Positions 8,435-15,567 of a DNA stretch of 64,000 nucleotides are shown piece by piece. Source of the stretch: an uncultured Rhodospirillales bacterium (GTDB taxonomy: Bacteria; Pseudomonadota; Alphaproteobacteria; Acetobacterales; Acetobacteraceae); the NCBI GenBank assembly GCA_903924855.1, contig CAIYCW010000040.1:1-64000 (forward strand), written 5' to 3'. Made by a program: the position numbers and the translations under genes. Each line of letters starts with the position of its first letter. Within the stretch, counting starts at the first letter, position 1. The notes under the pieces are model-generated. The model did no database searches. It saw nothing but the letters and a program-made list of their open reading frames with translations, and was not told the origin of the DNA.

Positions 8435-9526
8435 CTACCGGCGGCCGAGACCGGCGCGCTGATACTGGCCGGGAATGTCCAGCGGCGCGCCGAGGGCGAT
8501 CGCAGCCCGCAGCGGCCAGATCGGGTCGGCCAGGATGGCGCGCGCCACGAAGACCAGATCGGCGCGGCCATTGCCAAGAATTTCCTCGGCGTGCTCAGGC
8601 GTGGTGATCAGCCCCACTGCCCCGGTGGGAATGCCCACCTCGCGGCGCACCGCCTCGGCATAGGGCACCTGATAGCCCGGATGCAGCGACGGGATCACCG
8701 GGCCCTGGGCCAGAATGCCGCCGGTTGAGCAATCGATCAGATCGACGGCGCCGGTGGCCTTCAGCAGGCGCGCGATCTCGAGTGTCTGCGCGAGGTCGAG
8801 CCCGCCTTCCATCCAATCCGTGCAGGAGAGGCGGACGAAGAGCGGCAGATCATCCGGCCATTCGGTGCGGATGGCGGCCACCACCTCCAGCAGCATGCGC
8901 GCACGGCCAGCCAGATCGCCGCCATATTGGTCGTTTCGGGTGTTGGACAGCGGCGAGAGGAAGGAATGGATCAGATAGCCATGTGCCGCATGCACCTCGA
9001 TCACCTTATAGCCGGCGTCGCGGATGCGCGCCGCGGTGTCGCGGAACTCGCCCACCACCTGCGTGATGTCGGTCTCGCTCATCACATGCGGCACGGTGGC
9101 CTTGTCGCTGAACGGCAGCGCCGACGGTCCCCACGGCACCCAGCCGCCTTCGGAGACCGGGATCGGCGCGCCGCCTTCCCATGGCCGTTGCGAGCTGGCC
9201 TTGCGCCCGGCATGGGCGATCTGCACGCCCGGCACCGCGCCGCCCATGGTGATGACCTCGGCCAGGCGCTTCATATGCGCCTGCTGCGCGTCGTCCCACA
9301 GGCCGAGGCAGCCTGGCGTGATGCGCCCGAGGGCCGAGACATGGGTTGCCTCGGTCAGCACGATGCCGGCACCGCCCACGGCGCGGGCGCCCAGATGCTG
9401 CACGTGCCAATCGGTGCCCAACCCGTCATGGGCGCTATACTGGCACATCGGTGCCACCACGATGCGGTTGCGCGCCGTGACGGAGCGGAAGGTGGCGGGC
9501 TCGAACAGCTTTGGTAGACGGGACAT
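8435..9526 (-). CDS. Old yellow enzyme family NADH:flavin oxidoreductase
   Basis: This 363-residue FMN-dependent TIM-barrel ene-reductase belongs to the YqjM/XenA branch: APMCQYSA carries the Cys that tunes FMN, HLGARAVGGAGIVLTEAT follows, the substrate-binding His is in VQIAHAGRK, the active-site Tyr region is EVHAAHGYLIHSFLSPLSN, and the phosphate site is GRADLVFVARAILADP. Members reduce activated C=C bonds of enones, quinones or nitro compounds with NAD(P)H; the natural substrate is usually unknown. It reads away from the acyltransferase across a 222-base gap holding an unusual palindromic element, and is followed after three bases by the DUF3859 gene. Confidence 0.92.
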   Translation of the reverse strand: MSRLPKLFEPATFRSVTARNRIVVAPMCQYSAHDGLGTDWHVQHLGARAVGGAGIVLTEATHVSALGRITPGCLGLWDDAQQAHMKRLAEVITMGGAVPGVQIAHAGRKASSQRPWEGGAPIPVSEGGWVPWGPSALPFSDKATVPHVMSETDITQVVGEFRDTAARIRDAGYKVIEVHAAHGYLIHSFLSPLSNTRNDQYGGDLAGRARMLLEVVAAIRTEWPDDLPLFVRLSCTDWMEGGLDLAQTLEIARLLKATGAVDLIDCSTGGILAQGPVIPSLHPGYQVPYAEAVRREVGIPTGAVGLITTPEHAEEILGNGRADLVFVARAILADPIWPLRAAIALGAPLDIPGQYQRAGLGRR

Positions 9527-9607
9527 CAGCTTGTTTCCTGATCATGGATGCGCAGCATTTGGGTGCCTGGGCGGCTGTTTGCCAAGCCAGACGCAGCCAA
9601 AGGTTGA

Positions 9608-9678
9608 AAAGTTTTTTTGCTGCTTTTTGTTCACAAAAAGAAGAAGTCCTTTTTTGAAAAAAAGGACCAAAAAACTTT
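9608..9678. repeat. AT-rich three-stem palindromic element
   Basis: An outer stem (AAAGTTTTTT at 9608-9617 with AAAAAACTTT at 9669-9678) encloses two hairpins: CTTTTTGT/ACAAAAAG at 9623-9640 and GTCCTTTTTT/AAAAAAGGAC at 9646-9667. The whole could fold as a cloverleaf on either strand. It is strikingly A/T-rich in a GC-rich region and lies between divergent genes, where a terminator is not expected. I recall similar runs in intergenic regions of acetic-acid-bacterium genomes, from memory only. Confidence 0.7.
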
Positions 9679-9748
9679 CTCACAGTGGGCTCGTGTCGAT
9701 CTTGCGCGGTTCGTTGGCGGCATCGGGGGGCTGTGGTATCCAGCTGCC

Positions 9749-10846
9749 ATGCTTGCAAAAACGGGAAAGATCGCTTTCGCCAACCAGCTGCGGGGGTTGG
9801 CGGTGCTGCTGGTGATGATCGGCCATCTGCTGCTGCTGTTCTGGCATGCGCCGGAGCTGGTGAGCGCTGCCGTGCTGGCCCCGGCCCCCCAGGCTGAGAT
9901 CCCCTGGATCGCGCATGTGCTGGCCTCGGTGCGGGAGATCAATTTCGGGGCGCTTGGCGTTTCGCTGTTTTTTCTGATCAGCGGCTTTGTGATCCCGATC
10001 TCGCTGCAGACGCGCAGCGCCGGCGCGTTTGGGCTGGCGCGGCTGTTGCGGATTTTCCCCACCTATTGGGCGGGGCTGGCCGTGCAGGTTGGCGTGCTGC
10101 TGCTGGTGGGCTGGGTGTGGAACGCCGAGCCTGATCTCAGCCTGCGGCGCGTGCTGGCCAATGCGTTGCTGCTGTTCAACTTCGCCCATGTCCGCTCGAT
10201 CGACACGGTGAACTGGACGCTGGTGGTGGAGGCGCAGTTCTACGTGCTGGCGGCGCTGGGGGCCGGCTTCCTCCGGGAAGGCCGGGTCAGCGCTCTGGTG
10301 GGTGTCTGGCTCATTTCGGTGATCGGCAATCTTGCCTTTGGGCGCATGGGCGTCATGTTGGGGGAGGCGTGGGCGACCCGCGCCATCACGCTTGGCAGCT
10401 ACAGCGCGGCATTGGGATTCATGACGCTCGGCACAGTGTTCAACTTTCATCTGCGCGGCCGACTGTCCACACGGGCGTTGTCGCTGCTCACCGGCCTGGG
10501 CTTTGCGCTGTTCGTGCTGTCCTGGGCGGTGGGCCCCAGCGCGGCCGAGACGGATCTGATCGGGGTCAGCTACGGGTTGGGGCTTGCGATCTTCGCCACC
10601 GGCTATGCCTTGCGCGACCGGTTTCGCAGCGTGGCGCTGTTCGATGGCCTCGCTGCGATCAGCTACCCGCTTTATCTGGTGCACGCGGTGCTGGGCTATG
10701 CCGTGATGCGCCATGCGATGGCGGCCTGGGGCTGGGGATATCCGGCCGCCCTCAGCCTGGCCCTTGTGCTGATCCTTGCCACCGCCACCGCGTTGCATGT
10801 GAGTGTGGAGCGCTGGAGCATTGCCGCCGGGCGGCGCGTGTCCTGA
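9749..10846 (+). CDS. Acyltransferase 3 family membrane protein
   Basis: This 365-residue polytopic membrane protein resembles OafA/ExoZ-type acyltransferases, which acetylate or succinylate extracytoplasmic polysaccharides. The opening FANQLRGLAVLLVMIGHLLLLFW contains the family's R-G-x-A and catalytic His region, LGVSLFFLISGFVIP is the second signature, and about ten hydrophobic helices follow. The ATG at 9749 was chosen because it places the conserved region close to the N-terminus; the frame extends upstream through the AT-rich element, which is unlikely to be coding. The stop overlaps the pdxY start. Glycan target unknown. Confidence 0.85.
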   Translation: MLAKTGKIAFANQLRGLAVLLVMIGHLLLLFWHAPELVSAAVLAPAPQAEIPWIAHVLASVREINFGALGVSLFFLISGFVIPISLQTRSAGAFGLARLLRIFPTYWAGLAVQVGVLLLVGWVWNAEPDLSLRRVLANALLLFNFAHVRSIDTVNWTLVVEAQFYVLAALGAGFLREGRVSALVGVWLISVIGNLAFGRMGVMLGEAWATRAITLGSYSAALGFMTLGTVFNFHLRGRLSTRALSLLTGLGFALFVLSWAVGPSAAETDLIGVSYGLGLAIFATGYALRDRFRSVALFDGLAAISYPLYLVHAVLGYAVMRHAMAAWGWGYPAALSLALVLILATATALHVSVERWSIAAGRRVS

Positions 10847-11691
10847 ACATTCTCTCGCTGCAATCCTGGGTCTGCTATGGCCATGTCGGCAATGCCTCGG
10901 CCGCCTTTCCGCTGATGCGGCTGGGGGCGGAGGTGTGGGCGGTCAACACCGTGCAGTTCTCCAACCATCCCGGCTATGGCGGCCATCGCGGTGACGTCTA
11001 TTCGGGTGCTCAGATCACTGCCCTGGTCGACGGCATTGCCGAACGCGGCGTGCTGGGCCGGTGTGATGCCGTGCTGTCCGGCTATCTGGGAGAGGCTGCG
11101 ATCGGTGAGGCGGTGCTGCATGCGGTCACAAGGGTGAAGCAGGAGAACCCGGGCGCGCTGTATTGCTGTGATCCGGTGATCGGCGATGACGGGCCGGGCG
11201 TGTATGTTCGCCCCGGCATTGACACATTGCTGCGCCACAAGCTGCTGCCCATGGCAGACATCGCAACGCCCAACCGCTTCGAGCTGTCGCACCTCACCGG
11301 GCTTCCCACCTCCACTCTGGCCGAGGCGAAGCGCGCGGTGGCGGCGCTGCAGGCGATCGGCCCGCGCACCGTGCTGGTCACCAGCCTCGTCACCGACGAC
11401 ACGCCGGAAGGCCATATCGACATGCTGGCCGGGCAGGACGGCGCGTTCCACCTTCTGCGCACACCAGTGCTGCCGGTGCGGGTGAACGGGGCGGGAGATG
11501 CGCTGTCCGGCCTGTTCCTGTTCCATATGCAAGCCAGCGGCGATGCCGCCGCGGCTTTGTCTGCCGCGGGCAGTTCCATCTTCGGCGTGCTGCGCCACAC
11601 CCAGGCAACCGGTCAGCGTGAATTGCAGATCGTGGCGGCGCAGCAGGAATTCGTCATCCCCAGCACCGTGTTTGACGCTGTTTCATGCTGA
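10843..11691 (+). CDS. pdxY: Pyridoxal kinase, apparent CTG start
   Basis: The 282-residue ribokinase-fold enzyme phosphorylates pyridoxal in B6 salvage. Evidence: ILSLQSWVCYGHVGNASAAFP at the N-terminus (PdxY/PdxK motif), a mid-protein CCDPVIGDDGPGVYV, ATPNRFEL, and the catalytic NGAGDALSGLF near the end. No ATG, GTG or TTG sits at the expected start. The codon giving the family-typical M-N-I-L-S is CTG at 10843-10845, inside the acyltransferase stop as CTGA, like the common ATGA coupling. ATT at 10849 is the alternative. The 3' end overlaps the ABC transporter start by seven bases, making acyltransferase-pdxY-ABC a coupled set. Confidence 0.88.
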   Translation: MNILSLQSWVCYGHVGNASAAFPLMRLGAEVWAVNTVQFSNHPGYGGHRGDVYSGAQITALVDGIAERGVLGRCDAVLSGYLGEAAIGEAVLHAVTRVKQENPGALYCCDPVIGDDGPGVYVRPGIDTLLRHKLLPMADIATPNRFELSHLTGLPTSTLAEAKRAVAALQAIGPRTVLVTSLVTDDTPEGHIDMLAGQDGAFHLLRTPVLPVRVNGAGDALSGLFLFHMQASGDAAAALSAAGSSIFGVLRHTQATGQRELQIVAAQQEFVIPSTVFDAVSC

Positions 11692-13424
11692 GGCTGTACG
11701 CCCGTGTGCTGGGACAGCTGCGGCCGTACTGGCGCAGTGTTCTGGCACTGACCTTGGCGAACTTCATCCTGGCGGGGCTGCAATTCCTCGACCCGCTGCT
11801 GTTCGGCCGGGTGATCGGGCTGATCTCGCGTGCCGACACGCTGGCGCCGGGGCAGCTCTGGCCGGAGGCGCGCCATGTGATTGCGATCTGGGCTGGGGTC
11901 GGGCTGGCCGCGATTGCCGCCAACATATTGATCGCGCTGCAGACCGAGCGCCTCGCCCATGGCAACCGGCTGCGCGCCATGCAGCGGTTTTTCGGCCATG
12001 TGCTGGGCCTGCCGCCGGGATTTCATGGCGCCACGCAATCGGGCGTGCTGATCAAGACCATGCTCTCCGGTGCGGATGCGATGTTCGGCACCTGGCTCAC
12101 GCTGTTTCGCGAGGCGCTGACCACGCTGGTCGCCGTGTTGGTGCTGCTGCCGCTCACCGTGCTGCTGAACTGGCGGCTGTCGATCGCGCTGATCGTGCTG
12201 GCGCTGCTGTTCTGCACCCTGGTGTTTCTGGTGATCTCGCGCACCGAGGCCGGCCAGGCGCGGGCCCAGCTTTACCAGAGCCGGCTGGTCGGCACCGCGC
12301 AGGACACGCTGGGCAATGTGCTGGTGGTGCAAAGCTTCGCCCGGCTGCCCGCCGAGTTGCGGCAATTCGAGGAGATCATCCATCAGGTGATCACCCATCA
12401 GTTTCCGGTGCTGAACTGGTGGGCGGTGGTGAATGTGATGACGCGCGGCGCCAGCACGCTCACCGTGATCACTATCGTCGCACTCGGCACCTGGCTGCAT
12501 GCGCAGGGCAAGGCCAGCATCGATGAGGTGGCGAGCTTCGTGGGCATCGCGACCCTGCTGATCGGCAAGCTGGACGGTGCGATGACCTTTGCCGCCCGAC
12601 TGTTCTTTGAAGCCCCCAATCTGCGCGAATATTTCCGCGTGCTGGACACCGCAAGCCAGGTGCCGGAGCAGCCGCACGCCCCTGCCCTGCGCCCGGGCCC
12701 GGGCTGTGTGCGCTTCGAGGGTGTCACCTTCGCCTATCCCAGCGGGGCTTCGGTGCTGCACGGCGTTGATTTCGTGGCCGAGCCCGGCAGCCGCATCGCC
12801 CTGGTGGGCCAGACCGGTGCCGGCAAATCCACCGCCATGGCGCTGCTGCAGCGCTTCTGGGACCCGACCGCCGGGCGCATTCTGATCGATGATCAGGACA
12901 TACGCGACGTCTCGATCGACAGTCTGCGCCGCGCCATCGGCGTGGTGTTCCAGGAATCGCTGCTGTTCAACCGCTCGATCCGCGACAATCTGATGATCGG
13001 CCGCCCCGAGGCCAGCGAGGCGGAGCTGATGGCGGCCTGCACGCGGGCGGAGGCGGCGGATTTCGTCCGGCATCTGCCAAACGGCCTCGACACGGTGGTG
13101 GGGGAGCGCGGCGTCAACCTGTCCGGCGGGCAGCGCCAGCGCCTGGCGATCGCGCGTGCGCTGTTGAAGAACCCGCCGATCCTGATCCTCGATGAGGCGA
13201 CCTCGGCGCTCGATGCCGAGACCGAGGCACGGGTGACCGAGGCGCTGACCGAGCTGATGCGCGGGCGCACCAGCTTCATCGTGGCGCACCGCCTGTCCAC
13301 CGTGCGTCATGCCGATCGCATCCTGGTGTTCAACCAGGGCCGGATCGTGGAAGCCGGCGGTTTTGATGCGCTGATCGCCCAGAACGGCGTGTTCAGCCGG
13401 CTGGTGGAGGCGCAGCTGGTCTGA
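11685..13424 (+). CDS. ndvA: NdvA/ChvA-like ABC exporter (permease-ATPase)
   Basis: This 579-residue half-transporter has an N-terminal six-helix domain and a C-terminal ATPase domain (Walker A GQTGAGKS, signature LSGGQRQR, Walker B ILILDEAT, H-loop VAHRLST). The N-terminal half (LYARVLGQL, DPLLFGRVIGLIS, TERLAHGNRLRAM, FPVLNWWAVVNVMTRGAST) resembles NdvA/ChvA, which export cyclic beta-1,2-glucan in rhizobia. It starts inside the pdxY end. No cyclic glucan synthase (ndvB) is in the window, so the substrate is not certain; another glucan or lipid-linked sugar is possible. Confidence 0.82.
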   Translation: MLRLYARVLGQLRPYWRSVLALTLANFILAGLQFLDPLLFGRVIGLISRADTLAPGQLWPEARHVIAIWAGVGLAAIAANILIALQTERLAHGNRLRAMQRFFGHVLGLPPGFHGATQSGVLIKTMLSGADAMFGTWLTLFREALTTLVAVLVLLPLTVLLNWRLSIALIVLALLFCTLVFLVISRTEAGQARAQLYQSRLVGTAQDTLGNVLVVQSFARLPAELRQFEEIIHQVITHQFPVLNWWAVVNVMTRGASTLTVITIVALGTWLHAQGKASIDEVASFVGIATLLIGKLDGAMTFAARLFFEAPNLREYFRVLDTASQVPEQPHAPALRPGPGCVRFEGVTFAYPSGASVLHGVDFVAEPGSRIALVGQTGAGKSTAMALLQRFWDPTAGRILIDDQDIRDVSIDSLRRAIGVVFQESLLFNRSIRDNLMIGRPEASEAELMAACTRAEAADFVRHLPNGLDTVVGERGVNLSGGQRQRLAIARALLKNPPILILDEATSALDAETEARVTEALTELMRGRTSFIVAHRLSTVRHADRILVFNQGRIVEAGGFDALIAQNGVFSRLVEAQLV

Positions 13425-13549
13425 GTGCTTGCGCCCTTGCTGCAACGCACTGCTACCCGGTTGCGGCGGATGATGGAAAAGGCGCAGGCTCGTAGGTCCA
13501 GAAGAGGCGGCCGCATCACGCAGGACCGCCCGGACCCGGAGGTCACACC

Positions 13550-13984
13550 ATGACTGTCGCCGCCATCCTCAAGCACAAGGGCCACGCCACCATCTCCGTC
13601 CCGCCGCAGGCCAGCATCGCCGAAGTGACGCATGTGCTGGCCGAACACCGCATCGGCGCCGTGCTGGTGTGCAATGAGCGCGGCGAGATGATGGGCATTC
13701 TGTCCGAACGTGACATCGTGGCGCATCTCGCCTCGCATGGCGCCAGTGCGCTCGATCAATCGGCGGAGACGCTGATGACCCGCCATGTCACCACAGCCCT
13801 GCCCCGCACGACGGTGGCCGAGGCGATGCAGATGATGACCTGCGGTCGGTTTCGCCATCTGCCGATCCTGGAACAGGGGCGGCTGGTGGGCATGATCAGC
13901 ATCGGCGATGTGGTGAAGGCGCGGATGAGCCAGCAGCAGGATGAGGTGGACGGGCTGAAGGCCTATGTCGCCGGCCACGGCTGA
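13550..13984 (+). CDS. CBS-domain pair protein
   Basis: The 144-residue protein is two CBS repeats: residues about 1-60 (VAEHRIGAVLV-type core with GILSERDIVAHLA) and 75-135 (FRHLPILEQGRLVGMISIGDVV). Such stand-alone Bateman modules bind adenosine ligands and regulate a partner. The start is supported by GGAGGT about eight bases before the ATG. It sits 125 bases after the ABC exporter. No partner enzyme is identifiable from context. Confidence 0.88.
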   Translation: MTVAAILKHKGHATISVPPQASIAEVTHVLAEHRIGAVLVCNERGEMMGILSERDIVAHLASHGASALDQSAETLMTRHVTTALPRTTVAEAMQMMTCGRFRHLPILEQGRLVGMISIGDVVKARMSQQQDEVDGLKAYVAGHG

Positions 13985-14098
13985 CATCGCAGGGAAATTT
14001 CGCCTCTCGCGTTTCTGTGCCTATCGGGATTCGCCACGACATCGTAGTGATGTTTTGTGAATGCGGCCACCTGGCCGCCCCGTTGCGGAGAGCAGAAC

Positions 14099-14542
14099 AT
14101 GCAGGCACCGATCCAGATCAAGCGCCCGGCCTGGGTGGAGGAATTCCAGGCCTTCATCATGAAGGGCAACGTGGTCGATCTCGCGGTCGGCATCATCATC
14201 GGTGCGGCCTTCACCGGCGTGGTGGGCAGCCTGGTGAAGGATGTGTTCACCCCGCTGATCGGCCTGCTGGTGGGCGGGATCGACTTCAGCAACATCTTCA
14301 TCACGCTGAAAGGCACCAGCGCGCCCACGCTGGAGGCTGCAAAGGCCGCGGGCGCCGTGACATTGAATATCGGCTTGTTCCTCAACGCGGTGATCCAGTT
14401 CCTGATCGTGGGTTTTGCGGTGTTCTGGATGGTGAAGGCGCTGTCTCGCCTGTCGCTCGCGCAGAAATCCGCGCCAGCCCCCACCAAGACCGAGTTGCTG
14501 CTGGCCGAGATCCGCGATCTGCTCAGCCAGAAGCAGGGCTGA
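14099..14542 (+). CDS. mscL: Large-conductance mechanosensitive channel
   Basis: The 147-residue protein forms a homopentameric inner-membrane channel that opens on hypo-osmotic shock. It has the N-terminal amphipathic helix EFQAFIMKGNVVDLAVGIIIG leading into TM1 (AAFTGVVGSLVKDVFTPLIG), a periplasmic loop of about 40 residues, TM2 (FLNAVIQFLIVGFAVFWMVK) and a charged helical tail. I prefer the ATG at 14099, preceded by GGAGAG at correct spacing, over 14057, which adds 14 residues rich in Trp/Cys without family similarity. chaC follows four bases after the stop. Confidence 0.95.
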   Translation: MQAPIQIKRPAWVEEFQAFIMKGNVVDLAVGIIIGAAFTGVVGSLVKDVFTPLIGLLVGGIDFSNIFITLKGTSAPTLEAAKAAGAVTLNIGLFLNAVIQFLIVGFAVFWMVKALSRLSLAQKSAPAPTKTELLLAEIRDLLSQKQG

Positions 14543-14545
14543 TCG

Positions 14546-15274
14546 GTGGACGAGGCCGTGGCGGGTGCTGACGCGCCGCCGGCGCAGACCCATGCGCTGA
14601 CCCGGGAGTTCCTGCGCTCCGGCGGGCTTGAGGAGTTTGTGCGCAGGGCCAATCCGCAGGCCAAGGTGCTGACGGAGGCCGAGCGCAAGGCAAGCCTGCA
14701 GGCGATCCTGGCACAGCGCCCCGATCGCGGGCGCGGCGTGCTGGTGTTCGCCTATGGCTCGCTGATCTGGAATCCCACGATCCATCTGGTGGGCCGCGAA
14801 CTGGCCACCTCGCATGGCTGGCATCGCAGCTTCTGCCTGGCCACCAAGGGCGGGCGCGGCGATGAGGCGACGCCTGGCATGATGCTGGGGCTTGAGCAGG
14901 GCGGCACCTGCACCGGTGCCGTGCTGCGCGTGGACGAGGACGCGATCGAGGAGGAGCTGGACATTCTGTGGCGCCGGGAGATGGTGTCCGAAGGCTATGT
15001 GCCGCGCTGGCTTCGGGTGACCAACGCCCACAATGCGCCGCTGGGCCACGCGATCGGCTTCACCATCAATCCGGCCGGGCCGAATTATGAAGGCGGTCTG
15101 CCGCATCAGGAGCTGATCCGCAGGCTGGCGCATGCCCGCGGCAGGCTTGGCACCGCGGCCGATTACCTGTTCAACACCTGCGAGGGTCTGCGCAATCTTG
15201 GCATCGTCGATCCGATGCTGGAGGAACTGGCGCTGGCGGTGGTGGCGGAGCATCAGAAGGGTGCGGGTATCTGA
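14546..15274 (+). CDS. chaC: ChaC-like gamma-glutamylcyclotransferase
   Basis: The 242-residue protein has the GGCT-fold signature LVFAYGSLIWNP, the conserved HRSFCLATKGGRG segment and, further on, NYEGGL and the YLFNTCEGL end. ChaC enzymes cleave glutathione to 5-oxoproline and Cys-Gly. The start is GTG at 14546, four bases after the mscL stop. An N-terminal extension of about 60 residues precedes the fold and is variable in this family. Confidence 0.88.
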   Translation: MDEAVAGADAPPAQTHALTREFLRSGGLEEFVRRANPQAKVLTEAERKASLQAILAQRPDRGRGVLVFAYGSLIWNPTIHLVGRELATSHGWHRSFCLATKGGRGDEATPGMMLGLEQGGTCTGAVLRVDEDAIEEELDILWRREMVSEGYVPRWLRVTNAHNAPLGHAIGFTINPAGPNYEGGLPHQELIRRLAHARGRLGTAADYLFNTCEGLRNLGIVDPMLEELALAVVAEHQKGAGI

Positions 15275-15287
15275 GCCGGAAGCGCTT

Positions 15288-15348
15288 AGAGCAAATTCCG
15301 ATCTGACTGAACCGCTTTGCGGTCAGTCAGATCGGACTAAGTTGCTCT
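15288..15348. repeat. Long imperfect hairpin I (AGAGCAA...TTGCTCT)
   Basis: The arms 15288-15315 and 15319-15348 pair almost throughout: the outer AGAGCAA/TTGCTCT and the inner CCGATCTGACTGA/TCAGTCAGATCGG, around a TTT loop. It begins 14 bases after the chaC stop. The lack of a clean T-tract and the second similar element 16 bases away suggest a dispersed palindromic repeat rather than a single terminator. Confidence 0.75.
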
Positions 15349-15364
15349 ATATATTATGATTTTC

Positions 15365-15413
15365 AGAGCACGACCGTCCGACCGACTGATTCCAATCGGT
15401 CGGACCGTGCTCT
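15365..15413. repeat. Hairpin II (AGAGCACG...CGTGCTCT)
   Basis: AGAGCACG at 15365-15372 and GTCCGACCGA at 15376-15385 pair with TCGGTCGGACCGTGCTCT at 15396-15413, leaving a three-base bulge and a ten-base loop. It shares the AGAGCA/TGCTCT outer arms with hairpin I, from which it is separated by a short A/T-rich spacer. After it, 15414-15567 holds nothing I can assign. Confidence 0.75.
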
Positions 15414-15567
15414 AGCCGCCAACCCAGGCGGTCATCACACTCTACGTGATATCGCGTATCGGTGTGCTCCGTTGCGTTAGGTTAGTGTCGTTGGGTGCTT
15501 CGACCAGGAGGTCGCCATCGACAAGGCCGATGCCAATTTTTCCCCAGTCTGGCGGCAGCACGGCGCT

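Noticed and set aside
9608-9678. Simple rho-independent terminator
   Set aside because: The element sits between divergent gene starts and has no GC-rich stem followed by a T-tract.
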